This document shows positions 21,792 to 33,900 of a stretch of DNA of 64,000 nt, piece after piece. Numbering within the stretch: the first letter of the stretch is position 1; every line of letters starts with the position of its first letter. A program made the position numbers and the translations under genes. Below the pieces are notes generated by a model. The model had not been told where the DNA came from and searched no databases. It saw only the letters and a program-made list of their open reading frames with translations. This DNA is from Diplodia intermedia (lineage: Eukaryota; Ascomycota; Dothideomycetes; Botryosphaeriales; Botryosphaeriaceae), in NCBI GenBank assembly GCA_021495925.1, contig JAKEKT010000046.1, forward strand, positions 124,001-188,000. Reading direction: 5' to 3'.

Positions 21792-23361
21792 TCACCTCAA
21801 GTCAGTATACGTCTGGTAGGGCGAGATTGAGTCTTCACCTACCTGCGACAATCTCTGCGTAGGGGCCAGCTCATCCGGTCCAGCATCCCCCATGTCACTC
21901 CTCGCCATCGCACCCGCCGCCGTCGATGCGCTGTCCCGGACAGTTGGGTTCCATGCATTGAGGCCCGCGCTTGCATCCCAGCCAAGTGTTTCTTCATCAT
22001 CATCATCGCCGTAGCCTGCCGGGTCCCAGCGCGTGTCATCGTCACCATAATTTCGGGGCACAAAGAGTGATTCCTCATCCTCGTTGGAATGGTTCTTCTG
22101 CTGCGAAGGTCGTGTGGCCGAGCCGATCGGCGCTCTACGTTGCCTATTCGATGGACGAGAGATGGGCGCAGCCGGCGGAGGCATTGCTGTACTACGCTGC
22201 CTATCGGCGGCAGAAGGCGTTGACCGGGCAGTAGTGGAGCGGGTTGATACCACACGGGGAATGTTGCTGCTGTTGTTTACTTGATCTTGCGGGTCTCCGA
22301 TCGTCATGAGGGTGAACTCACAGAGAACGCCGATGTCAGCCATGCCGTAGCTGAACTGCAGCGGACGTGAAGGCTGCGAGTAGTAAGCATAAACGGAGGC
22401 GCGCAGGTGATGGGCATGCGTGACGATGGCTTTGAAATCTTTGACGCTAATGACGATGTGCACCTGCTCGGCAGCGGCGAAGTGGTCGAAGTCTGCCGTG
22501 CTGAGCGAGACAGCAGTCTGAAGGGGCTGCTTGAGGACTTCTGCGAGATGGTCAGTAGAGCGACATGGAAATTGGCGGCGTGCTTGCGGCTTGCCTTTGC
22601 CGTTGGTGATTTTCTCGGTGAAGCTTGTATACGTGACACGCCCATTCTCGGCGTAGATATCCAGCTGCTCAGTCTTGGGACCGAAGTAGTCGATTGCCTC
22701 TTTTAGTGCTGACGAGTGTATTTGCCAGCGGTTCTGGGCGGACTGCTTGTCGAACAAGGCGTGCATGACCTCGACCGACTCGTACGTCAACTTGTACGTC
22801 TTGGTGACCCCTGTAAGCCGGTCAGTCAGCAATCTTTATGAGGGTGGCATCGGCACGCATGCCTTGGCCCGAGAGCATTTTGATGATCAGGCGGCATTCT
22901 GCTTGATCAGGCCTGTCTTGTAAGCTGACTTCGCACCGATCAACGGTCGTATCCCTTCCCCGGGGATCTAGGATGCGGCCTTTGAAGACGGAGAGGAGCG
23001 CCTAGAAATTAGTTAAAACCGAGGGCCACATGGCCACAGGGGGAGGCGTGCCTTGTTGTAGATACGGCAGGTGAAGCGCCCATCCACGTTTGCTGCGGCC
23101 GGCGCAAACTTGTAGGAGGAAAAGAAGCCGGACGAGTCGAGAGCGAAAGAGGCATAGGCGGACTTGGAAGAGTTGAGGGCTGTGAGGGAGAGCTGGGAAG
23201 GGAAGTCAGCGGCGGGTTGCAGCCTGAGAAACAAGGCCGAAACGGACCTTGTCGCGGCGGGCCTCGATGGACACGGCGTCGCTGAACTTGGCGAGGCAGA
23301 CCAGGGCATCGTGCAGGGCAGCCAGGGCCTCGGGGCGCAGGGTGAAGTCCAGCACGACCAT
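21792..23361 (-). CDS. rad9: Rad9 (9-1-1 checkpoint clamp subunit; Ddc1 in budding yeast)
   Basis: Exons 23361-23248, 23192-23052, 23001-22863, 22810-22595 and 22540-21792 give about 452 residues. Residues 1-260 form the PCNA-like domain: MVVLDFTLRPEALAALHDAL, FTCRIYNK|ALLSVFKGR, CRLIIKMLSGQ, GVTKTYKLTYESVEVMHALFDK, SFTEKITNGK|EVLKQPLQTAV and the LCEFTLMTIGD strand. The rest is a disordered tail rich in S, T and D, ending APTQRLSQVGEDS..., where Rad9 proteins are phosphorylated. Rad9 with Rad1 and Hus1 loads at DNA damage and activates the ATR pathway. Only intron 1 (AAG|GTCCGT) is GT-AG; the others need GC donors: AAG|GCACGC, AAG|GCATGC and AAG|GCAAGC. Intron 4 is 54 nt and stop-free, so it could be read through. 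It is divergent from the F-box-like gene, 159 bp apart. Confidence 0.88.
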
Positions 23362-23520
23362 GGCGGGCTTGGCGGGGGGCGTTGGGTGAGGAGGGAGCAG
23401 GCAGCCGAGTGGCAGGCGCGTGTTGGCGGCGGCGCGCGTGGACGACAAACACAACAATCCCGGCTGCCCCATCCCATCCGGGCAACACACGCCTCACACA
23501 ACTCCCGGGCTCGCGCAACC

Positions 23521-25508
23521 ATGCCGCTCGAGGTGCCCGAGGATGTGCTGTACATCCTGTGCGACAAGCTCGCCGACGCCAGGGACTTTGATACTCTGTT
23601 CCAGTGCGCCCTCACGGCCAAACGCTTTGCCGTGCCAGCCTTGACCAATCTCTATCGGTATCTGTTCCCAGCACCGCGCTTCTGGCCTCATTGGCTGATC
23701 GCCCGTCAGCCATCACGATGCTTCGCCTGTTATCGGCGGAGGCGGGGACGGCCAACCCCCGCCCAAGGTGCAGAAATGGTCCGTTATGTGGCGCTCCATC
23801 ATCGCCGCCAGCCTCGAGGTCACCGCCTTTCCCTATTGCCGCTACATAAAGACCCTCGATTTCCGCGATCTGATCGTGCTCTTGGAGCTCTTCCAGGACC
23901 CTAAGTTTACCCGCAAGGACATCATGAAGTACGTGTTCTCTTCACAGTCATCCTTCGTAGATGGTGCACCGAGTCTTCTTGCACTTCGGCCTTTGGCCCG
24001 GGCCTGTGCTAATCCACCAGTAGAGATTTCTTCTCCGGAGAAATGTCTGCCTTCAAGATCATGAACAAGGTGGGAAAGAAGGGAGTCCTAGATGTCAGCT
24101 CAACGGTCGAGGCTATCGGAGACGGTACACTCAGCTCCCGCCTTCTTTTGGCATCAATTCGTTGACGACAAAGCAGCCATGACCCCCCATACGCCGTTCG
24201 TTGAGGTCATTACGGGAAATGGTAATTTGTCCCATGCTATCTGTTCACTAGCTCGCTGATGCTACTCTACAGTAAAGGCTAGCGCACTCATCAAGTGGCC
24301 GCCGAAGCTCCCGCGATTGACCTCGCTTCAGCTGTGGGCGGGCGATGCGCTCAGCGATCCCAAAGCACAAGACGCCATCATCGAGCACTGTCCGAAATTT
24401 GACGCCCTCAGCTTCTACATCTGGTAAGAGACTCAGACTTACTTGGAAATCAGAAGCCGTTGACGTTTCGGAAAGGATTGGCGAAGCCGCAGACCAACAG
24501 CTCGCGTCCTTCCTCTCGGGACTGCAGCCTCAACAGCTGAGATACTTCGAAACCATTAGCCATGCCGACCTCGGTGAAGGGGCATTGCTTTCACTAAGCT
24601 CTCATGGCCAGTCGCTCAAGAATCTGAAGATGGCCTTGCGACCGGGTACCATACCGCATCTCGGTCTGCTCAAGACGTGCACGGCGCTCGAGAGTCTGGA
24701 GCTCGAGTACTCCAATTCCAGAGAGAACCCGCTTGATCTTGAAGCAACGCAACACGACGTCTTCGTTGAGGTCCAGCAATGGCTTTGCGAGTGCAAGAGC
24801 CTGAGCAATCTGCAATTCAGCGGCATTTTCTCCGCCCTGAAGCTTGTCACCCCTGTTCTCCTTCAGCACGACATTAAACTCTCTCACCTCAGTGTCGACT
24901 GCTATGAGGCACACAGTGCTGGGGAATTCCACCGAGCTTTGACTCACCAAACAACCCTCCAGTGGCTTCAGCTCACGGCAGACTCGGATGCCATGTTGAG
25001 AGACGACATAGACGTCGTCGTCGAGACGCTTACAAGACTGGAACAGTTGAAGCATATCAAGCTCATTGGCGTGTCGGACTTTTTCAATGACGAACATATT
25101 ATTGCGCTTGCAAGGAGCTTGCCTCATCTGGACGATGTCTACTTTACCGGTCTTCAGGTTGGCGATGCCATTCTCCCTGAGCTTGCCAACCTCAAAGACC
25201 TACGCCGTCTTGAAGTTGCTTCCATCAGTACGTTTACCTTCGAGGGGCTACTGGATTTCGCAGAACGGCTCGGACCCGGCAATCAAGGGATCGAGTTCAG
25301 AGTGGAGGCTGCGGCGCCAGAAAGCAAGCTCTCGGATGAAGAACTGCAGGTCATCAACCAGAAGTTAACATCCAGGGTGGATGGCAAACTGGAATGGGTG
25401 CTATATAGAGGTAACCGTGCCGAGTGGATTGCGGCTTGCATTTTTGGACGCCGCTAACGGACCACAGATCCGCAGGAGGAGCAGATTGACGAGTCCGATT
25501 CGGATTGA
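23521..25508 (+). CDS. F-box-like, leucine-rich-repeat-type protein
   Basis: Seven exons: 23521-23657, 23710-23928, 24024-24124, 24177-24221, 24273-24423, 24476-25410, 25468-25508, about 542 residues. The N-terminus MPLEVPEDVLYILCDKLADARDFDTLFQCALTAKR is a degenerate F-box (P-x-DVL..I...L..RD..TL..C...). The rest contains LxxLxL-type segments spaced like leucine-rich repeats: LPRLTSLQLW, LKNLKMALR, LESLELEYS, LKHIKLIGVSDFFNDEHIIALARSLPHLDDVYFTGLQ, LRRLEVASI. Fungal F-box/LRR proteins are candidate substrate receptors of SCF ubiquitin ligases; no substrate can be named. The C-terminus is acidic (DPQEEQIDESDSD). Intron 5 ends at GAAAG (24475), chosen because the nearer CAG acceptor gives a 30-nt intron and a stop. 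It shares a short divergent promoter with rad9. Confidence 0.82.
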
Positions 25509-25884
25509 GCTCCGCACCTGCCTTCCTCGCGGAACCTCAACCAAACAGGAAATCTTGTAAGAGGGGCGCTTGGGATGAGTGTTGATAATAACATAGGTGA
25601 AAGGTCTGGGATGAAGGGGTTCTGCACTAGAAAAAGATGCACGGCCACGGGGGTTCATTAAAAAGACACAAAAATGTTGGCAGAATTAGGCGGCGGCCCG
25701 AGTGTTTTACTCTTGGGGTGTTGGGCAGGGATGGGTGGTGGGTGTGCTGGAGGAGCGTGATGACGTCCCTGTCTCGCTTCTACTCGGTGCGACAGCGGCG
25801 GGGTCACGCCTTCCTTCAGTTGCTAGGAGATCAAACTTTTCCCCGACAATCACGCAAGCCCCAAACACCACAAGGTTCCGAGGC

Positions 25885-27914
25885 ATGACGAGCAAGCGGA
25901 TCTTGGTGATAGCCGGCTCGGACAGCTCTGGCGGAGCGTACGTGCAGCTGAATTACCCGCCATGCAGCTGTCCTTTGCGCCGCCGCGAGACGGCCTGCGT
26001 GGCGCCACCGCAGCCGCTCGCTGACTCTTGCTGTATAGTGGCCTCGAGGCCGACCAGAAAGTGATTGCCGCCCACGGCTGCTATGCCATGACGGCGACGA
26101 CCGCTCTCACGGCGCAGAACACACAGGGCGTTTACGACATCCATCAAACGCCTTCCTCGTTCGTCCGCAAGCAGATCGACGCCTGCATTGAGGACATCGG
26201 CGTCGATGTCGTCAAGACAGGTAATTCTGTCAATCCCATTCATTTACGTCCCGTGTCAACTGTGATTTGACATCTGTGTCTCTTGTTTTCAGGAATGCTG
26301 GCGTCGGCGTCGACGATTGAGGTTGTCGCCGAGGCACTGAAGAGGCACAACGTCCCTGTATGCATCGTAGACCCTGTACGTTTGCAGACCCCGTGGATCC
26401 TCTCCGACATGGAAAAAGTGTACGCCTCGGTTTATTGACAGGCCTATCATCGCAGGTCATGGTCTCGACGAGCGGCGCCCAGCTGCTGCCCGAAACTGCC
26501 GTCGAGATATTAATCGCGCAACTGCTGCCCGTCACCACGCTGCTGACGCCGAACCTTCCGGAGGCTCAGCTAATTCTAAAAAGCACCGGAAAGTCTGTGG
26601 GCGAGCCGCAAAGTGTCGATGACATCGTGGCTATGGCGAAAGCCGTGCGCGAGCTGGGTCCGAAGTACGTCCTGCTCAAGGGCGGCCATGTGCCCTTGAC
26701 TAAAGACAGGGTCGTGCCGACGGGTGAGGCGGACCGGCAGATTGTCTTGAATGTGCTTGTGGGCGGAGCCGAGGATGTCATTTTTGAGACGGCATACTTG
26801 AAGTCGAAGAACACCCATGGCACGGGATGCTCGCTGGCGTGTAAGCATGCTTCTGTACTGTGTCGTGAATTGCGCTTTTGACATGGCAGCAGCGGCGATT
26901 GCATCGAGGTTGGCCTCTGGTATGACCATCGAGCAGGCTGTGAAAACAGCAAACTACTACATTGAAGCTGGAATCCGCACCAGTCAAGACCTTGGCAAGG
27001 GTAGCGGGCCTATCAACCATTTCCATTCGACATACTCGCTGCCATTCGCGCCGTAGGTTAATCTCAGCCATGGCCAATATCTTTCCGTTGCTAAGTATCC
27101 TCTAGCGGCCGCTTTCTCGAATACGTCCTCGATAGAGAGGACGTCAAGGATCCGTGGCGGGAGCACACGCATCATCCGTTCATACATGGGCTTGCTGACG
27201 GGACTCTGCCTCTTGGAAAGTTCAAGAACTATCTGATTCAAGACTACCTTTTCCTGGTTGGCGGCACTGTCCGGTCGCGGAGAAGGCTGTGCTGACCTCT
27301 TGGCAGATACAGTTCTCGAGAGCAAATGCGCTTGCTGCGTACAAGGCGAAGAATCTGGCCGATATCAACAAGTCGGCCAGAATAGTCCAGCACATCCAAG
27401 AGGAGATGGGTTTGCACATCAAGTACTGCGAAAGCTTCGGTCTGACGAAGGAGCAAATCGAGAGCCACAACGAGCACCCAGGTATGTTCATAGATTGTTT
27501 GCACAGCACAGCACTGACACGGAGTCCAGCATGCACTGCGTACACCAGGTACGTGCTCGACATCGGACAGTCCGAGGACTGGTTCGGCTTGCAGGTAGCG
27601 CTTATGCCGTGCTTGATCGGCTATGGCCACATCGCGAGGAGACTGTACGACGACCCGAAGACCAAGCGCGAGGGCAACACGTACTGGAACTGGGTGGAGC
27701 AGTATGTCGCACAGGACTACACCGACGCGGTCAAGGCCGGGCTGGACATCATCGAGCAAAACGCGGTGCTGCAGTCGCCGAGCAGGATAGAGCAGCTGGT
27801 GCAGACATTCATCCACGCGACGAAGGTAAGCCGGCCCCTCTTTGTGTGCAGTGCAGAATGCTGAGTCGCTTGGCGCAGATGGAGACGGGCTTCTGGGACA
27901 TGGGTTCTTTGTAG
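25885..27914 (+). CDS. THI20: Bifunctional HMP/HMP-P kinase and TenA-type thiaminase II (THI20 family)
   Basis: Nine exons: 25885-25937, 26039-26220, 26293-26375, 26456-26840, 26890-27052, 27106-27256, 27307-27481, 27530-27825, 27879-27914, about 507 residues. Residues 1-280 are a ribokinase-fold hydroxymethylpyrimidine kinase: ILVIAGSDSSGGAG|LEAD, VKTGMLASA, VDPVMVSTSG, LLTPNLPEAQLI, VLLKGGH and the catalytic KNTHGTGCSLA. Residues about 300-507 are a TenA domain: FIHGLADGTLPLGKFKNYLIQDYLFL, EHPACTAYTRYVL with the likely active cysteine, LMPCLIGYG and a final METGFWDMGSL. The enzyme phosphorylates HMP and HMP-P for thiamine synthesis and salvages pyrimidine from degraded thiamine. Intron 1 is 101 nt; I found no TPP-riboswitch core in it or just upstream. 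Confidence 0.94.
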
Positions 27915-28461
27915 GGTGGGCTGTGCAGCGAAGGGACGAAGGGATGTCGGCGGCGAGGACGGCAGATCGACACCACAGGAGTCGGGAGCGGCGGCGCGGT
28001 AGCTGGCGCGGAAGCTGGCGCGGATGACGGCCATGTAGCATACATAGCGGCGCAGTTGGTACCGCGGACCGCGGCGAAATCAGGCGGTCTTGCCAGGCTC
28101 TGGACTACTTCTCGACATGGGCGCGCTGGCCGCCGCGGCGTTTGCCCGCGTAGGGCTGTGCGCAGCCAATCACAGCGCTAGCGCCGCTGCCTAGGCAATT
28201 TTTCCGGCCCGAAGTTTTCTGCGCTGCCTTCGCCTCCCAGCCAGGGCTCCTGCCGCTTGCCAACAAAAAACACCACCCGCCCTTTCTCATCTGCCTCCAC
28301 TCCTCCCTCTCCCGCAACCTCTTCCTCTCCTTCCATCCACGGTGCTGCCATCAGCTGCACCCTTCTCCGACGCCCTCTCACTCTCGAGCGACTCGGAGCT
28401 CACGCGCGCAGCCCACGCTCCCTTTATCAGCTCAGCCGGTCTCTACTGATCCAGCGACACC
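27915..28461. other. Intergenic region with DBP2 promoter
   Basis: 547 bp between THI20 and DBP2. A CCAAT box lies at 28166-28170 and a long pyrimidine-rich stretch (about 28275-28400) precedes the DBP2 start, as in highly expressed fungal genes. Confidence 0.55.
28166..28170 (+). promoter_or_regulatory. CCAAT box
   Basis: CCAATCA at 28166-28172, 296 bp upstream of the DBP2 ATG, fits the core bound by the HAP/AnCF complex. Use is inferred. Confidence 0.35.
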
Positions 28462-28505
28462 ATGTCCTACGGCGGCGGTTACGGCGGTGGATACGGCGGC
28501 TCCCG

Positions 28506-28536
<31 letters not shown>

Positions 28537-30997
28537 TACAGTAACGGGTATGATTCCTCGCGCTATGCGAACAGCTACAACTCCAGTCACTATTCCAGCG
28601 GGTATGGCCCACCCTAAGGTCTAGAAATTGGCAGTGGTCGCCTACGTCCACCCTTCCCTCTCCTTCCCTCATCCCGCGAACTCACGCAGCGAAGTCCCGG
28701 CGCCTCTTGCGATGCGCTGGTTTTTCGTAACGCGTGAGCCCGCCATACGTCGCCCACCATCACCCACGCGTTTGACTCGTACTGACTTTTCACAGATATG
28801 GCGGTGGTAGCAACGGCTACTCCAACGGCGGTGGCTACGGCGGTAGCAACGGATACAGCGGCGGCGGCGGCGGCTACGGTGGTGGCGGCTACGGTGGTGG
28901 TGGCGGCGGCTACGGCGGCGGCGGTGGTGGTGACAGGATGTCGAACCTGGGCGCCGGCCTGAAGCAGCAGAACTGGGACATCAACTCCCTTCCCAAGTTC
29001 GAGAAGTCCTTCTACAAGGAACACCCCGAAGTCGCTGCCCGTTCTCAGAAGGAGGTCGACGATTTCCGCAAGGAGCAACAGATGACCATCCACGGCAGCG
29101 ACGTTCCCAAGCCCGTCACCACCTTCGACGAGGCTGGCTTCCCTGGATACGTCATGAACGAGGTCAAGGCGCAGGGCTTCGACAAGCCTACCGCTATCCA
29201 GTCCCAGGGTTGGCCCATGGCTCTTTCTGGACGTGACGTTGTCGGTATCGCCGAGACCGGTTCCGGAAAGACTCTCACCTACTGTCTTCCGGCCATCGTC
29301 CACATCAACGCTCAGCCTCTCCTCGCTCCCGGCGATGGCCCCATCGTCCTTATTCTCGCTCCCACCCGTGAGCTTGCTGTCCAGATTCAGACCGAGATCA
29401 GCAAGTTCGGCAAGTCCTCGCGCATCAGGAACACGTGCGTCTACGGTGGTGTGCCCAAGGGCGGTCAGATCCGTGATCTTGCCCGCGGCGTTGAGGTTTG
29501 CATTGCCACTCCCGGTCGTCTGATCGACATGCTCGAGTCCGGCAAGACCAACCTTAGGCGTGTTACCTACCTCGTCCTCGACGAGGCTGACCGTATGCTT
29601 GACATGGGTTTCGAGCCCCAGATCAGGAAGATCATCGGCCAGATTCGCCCTGACCGTCAGACCTGCATGTGGTCTGCTACGTGGCCCAAGGAGGTTCGCC
29701 AGCTTGCTTCTGACTACCAGACCGACTTCATCCAGGTCAACATTGGTTCCATGGACCTCTCGGCCAACCACCGCATCACTCAGATTGTCGAGGTTGTTTC
29801 GGACTTTGAGAAGCGTGACAAGATGGCCAAGCATCTCGAGCGCATCATGGACGACAAGAACAACAAGGTCCTCATCTTCACAGGTACTAAGCGTGTCGCC
29901 GACGACATCACCAGGTTCCTCCGCCAGGACGGCTGGCCCGCGCTCTGTAAGTCCTCCGTCGCGCCGATCTTGATGGGAACGCGGACTAACGAATGCGCAG
30001 CTATTCACGGTGACAAGCAGCAGAACGAACGTGACTGGGTCCTGAACGAGTTCAAGACGGGCAAGAGCCCCATCATGGTTGCCACCGACGTGGCTTCGCG
30101 TGGTATCGGTATGGTTGCGATTGCTCCTGCACTCCCCTTTCCCCCTTGTCTTATGCTCTGTTGCGTGATCTGTGTGATGCTCTGCTCTCTATTCTCTCGT
30201 GCGCCTTCGCTTGCATTCATGACGTCCAGGGCTCTTTCTTTTTCTCGGTTCTCCCCCTGGGAACCTTGGTTTACTGAGGCGAAGCTTGCTTCCCTCATTT
30301 CCGTTTCTCTTCGTACCAGCCGGGTGCAGAGTCGGATAGGCTTTTTGACTTGCTCGAGCCGCCCTCCCAAGGTTTCCTAACCATGAGATGAGAATCACCA
30401 CAGCCTTGCCGGCGCACCAAGGATGCCATGATATTCCTTGCGCACAGAGAGTAGTGCATGCAACATACAGCAGCTTCACGCGATCGACACTAAAGATCGC
30501 TTGCTCGAATGACTTACCTCAAGGTTCAAGCTAACTCATGCATGTAAAGACGTTCGCAACATCACTCACGTCCTCAACTATGATTATCCGAACAACTCAG
30601 AGGACTACGTGCACCGTATCGGTCGTACTGGTCGTGCTGGTGCCAAGGGTACCGCCATCACCCTGTTCACCACGGAGAGTAAGTCCGGCCCGCTCCCGCG
30701 AATGAAAGCCAAGCGACTGACGGCGCAACAGATGCCAAGCAAGCCCGTGACCTCGTCCAGATCCTCACCGAGTCCAAGCAGCAGATCGATCCCCGTCTCC
30801 ACGAGATGGCTCGCTACAGTGGCGGCGGCGGTGGTGGTCGTGGCTGGGGTGGTCGTGGACGCGGTGGCGGTGGCCGTGGCGGTGGTGGTAGGTTTTCCCG
30901 ACGTTAAAGTCTGGGTTTGAAGGCGGTTAGATGATAACAGGTCATCCCAGGTTACTCTGGTGGTAACGCAATGCCCCTTGGCCGCAGCAGGTGGTAA
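28462..30997 (+). CDS. DBP2: DEAD-box RNA helicase DBP2 (p68 family)
   Basis: Exons 28462-28601, 28796-29946, 30001-30108, 30550-30678, 30732-30887 and 30951-30997 give about 576 residues. A glycine-rich N-terminus (YGGG repeats) precedes the helicase core: Q motif GFDKPTAIQSQGWP, I AETGSGKT (about residue 198), Ia PTRELA, II DEAD (about 308), III SATWP, IV LIFTGTKR, V ATDVASRGI|D, VI HRIGRTGRAG. The C-terminus has RGG repeats and ends GGNAMPLGRSRW, as in Dbp2. Dbp2 acts in nuclear mRNP assembly, rRNA processing and RNA decay. The third intron (30109-30549, 441 nt) is far longer than the others and splits motif V, like the conserved autoregulatory intron of yeast DBP2. Exon 1 has two possible donors in the same phase, 28545 and 28602. 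Confidence 0.96.
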
Positions 30998-33900
30998 ATC
31001 AAGGCATTTGACAGGCCACGTACTGCGAGCACCGCGCGGCTACTTGGCCTACGCACCATTGACCCTTTGCGCAGCCTAGTAGGCTTTGACTTGTAATAGA
31101 TACCAGCGAGCTCTGAGACCGGGGCTGACAAGCCTCGGATCAAGGAACAAAAAATCATGGCGTTTTCGGTTTGGTGTTTTCTGCATAGAATAGGCTCTTT
31201 CTTGCCTCATCATCGGCGGCCGTCATCAAAGGCTCGCACCACCGTCGGTTTTTCTGTCTGATACACGGGACTGGTTTTTCAATGGCTTGGTAGTCCTGGA
31301 CTAGTCAGGTTAAGAAGGGATGGATTGACGATGATCAGATTGCGATGAACCGGTTTTCTTTGAAAATTTGCGCTCCCTTTCTAATGGCGATATGGTTTTG
31401 GCACAGGCCGCCGCTCTTGCTTGCTGCTACCGATAGAAGCTACTTTGACATTTGGTCGAATGCAAATGAGCTCATGCCTTTCACGTGCTTCGATGTGGCC
31501 GACGGTGAAATCCGTGATGAACATGAGTAGCAGATACGGAGCCCTTGATCGTCCCAAGCCACTGCCGTCGGCACTTGAATCAACTACCGTGCTTTCATCT
31601 CCGTTCCCGCTGCGTGTGGGTGCGAGGCGTCAGTAGTGGTGGCGGCGTTCAAAGCAATCTATTTCCCCCCACCGAAGTTGTTTCTTATAGCAACGTTCGT
31701 ACGGCCATTTGTGTTTCAGACGACCGCTCATGCCCTCCGTTTCTCTATAACTTTTTTTCTTTTTCTCCGTGTTCTATTTTAATCTGGCGGGCTCCTTGAC
31801 GATGCATTGACACATTTGCCCTGTTATTTTTTCACCCCCTTGCTCCCGCCTTGAGTTTCACTTGAATCGTGGGGGCTGCGGGTACCCAGAAAAGTTTTAT
31901 CGCAGATCTACCTTCCTTGCCGAATCGAGGGGCTCGCTACGGGGCAGATGGTGCTGACGACCGCCCGGCCCCCACCCTTTTTCTTTTTATATTTTTTTTT
32001 CTTCTCCAGCTCGGAGCGGGCGGCTGGTTCCGCATGGCGAAGTGAAGAACACGAGAGCATGAGCAATGGAACACGAACGTGAACGGGAGGGAAGAGAGGG
32101 GAGAGAGAGAGAGAGTTGGCTGTCCTTCTCTCGGACCGGTTGGAGAATGGCGGGTTGGTTGTCTTATCGCGCGTATGATCATATGCAAGCCCGTGTATGT
32201 ATACGTTTTCTATAGAGACTTGGCGGCAAGGATGGTTAGTGGCCAGCGCATCTATTGCTTGCTTGCTTGCTTGGCACTTCCCGCCCATCATTCGCTGCTT
32301 CGTTCACTACGACAATTTGATTTGTAGGGTCTACGTTTTCCGTTGGTGCTTATGCGTGGGAGAGGCATGCGGAGAGGAGAACGAGCCAGTCGCAGTTCTT
32401 CTACATGGTTGGTGGGGAACGGATGTGGATCTCGAATTGATGACGCCTGATGAGATGTTTACACCATGGTGTAAATCGATGATGCGGGCATCGCCTATTG
32501 CATTGCATCAGATACTTCTGACAGGACGACGACATGCGCTCGCGTTCGGATCGGTACGCCCTCGTAACGAGCGTTTTCCCGAGGCGCGCGGTTGGTATGA
32601 GTAAGGGACAAAGGCTGATGCGTGTGATATGATGTGTACGGTGGGGTGGGGGTGCGAATGGAGCCTGGAAGGGGAGAAATAGAGGGTCCACGATGGGATT
32701 GTCGCTCGGTATTGCCGGGAACAGAGCGTTTTGCAGTGCGTCTCCGTCTGACGAGTATCGTCATCGTCCGCCACAAGCGGAGCGAGGTGATGTGAACAAC
32801 GGAACGAGTGTCTTGCTGCTGCGGTTGAAGGGAACCCGCCGCCAGTCAAGGCGTACCTGGGCCAGGCGAAAGATTGATTGACGGTTGGCCCCATGCGTTC
32901 AATCCCTCTTCTCCCACCCCCTTCGATTCCATCGCTGATGGGCGTCGCTTCCTCCGTGATGGGTTGATGAAGGATTGTGGGATGATGGAGCACGCGCCCT
33001 TTCCAAGGATTGATTGCCTGCTGGGTCATGGGTTTGCGTGCGTGATATGTGGGTATCCAGTGATGCTTTGCTGCCCTACGCGCCGCCTCCGGGGTACCAT
33101 TGCCCGGTCCACCGTGCAGCGATAATGCCCGTTCTGCCTTGTTGGTCTGTGGGCAAGGGAATGGGAAAAAACGGGGGCAATTGTCGTTTGGCGATGCACG
33201 CACCCACAAGGGCCACTGCTCGTCTGGATGAAGCCGCGAAAGGACACGGCGAAAAAAAAGAGTGCACGTACCTGCCCGCGCGCACTGCCAGTTGCGTGCG
33301 CTGGTGCCAGTGTGCTCAAGCGTCACCGCCTGCCTCTGCTCCACCGCCCATGTCCCGCCGCAAGCCGGGGGGAAGGGTGGGAAGCTCGGGCTAATTTTGC
33401 CCTGTATCCATTCAGTTGGGAGACCCATTCGCCATGCTCGTCCTCCGCGCTCTCTCGTTGGACGGGGAGGACGATAGTACGAGCGAGCGGCTGTGGAGAC
33501 GCAGCAGCAGCGGCAAAGTTCAGCATTCACCTGAATACCAAGATATCGACTCCACTCCGGCAATTGCCATTTAGGACACGGGAGACGGCACCGACACACG
33601 GATATGCCCGTCTCGCCTGCGAGCAATTTTCATCTGTTTCCCTTCCCCCTCTTCCCTTTGTCTTCAGCTCTTCTCTGTTGTGATTTACCGTGAAGACTGT
33701 TGCGGGGCTACTCCCTGGTCCGCCCGCCGCCGCATCCATACCTGATTATCCCGGAATTAGCTCACACGGTGCGATGTACGCCCACAGACCAACAACCCAC
33801 ACCCACTCCGGCGGTAACACCGTCATGAACGCAAATGCCCCAAGTGCCGCATGACATGCCGTCCGCATGCTGCGCCTACGGCGAACGACACGAACATCCT

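Noticed and set aside
25938..26038. TPP riboswitch in intron 1 of the THI20-type gene
   Set aside because: The conserved CTGAGA and CCTGAT cores are absent from this intron and the upstream region.
32508..33626. 372-codon minus-strand ORF in the gene-poor region
   Set aside because: No domain, many rare composition features, and overlapping long ORFs on the other strand; looks like chance in GC-rich DNA.
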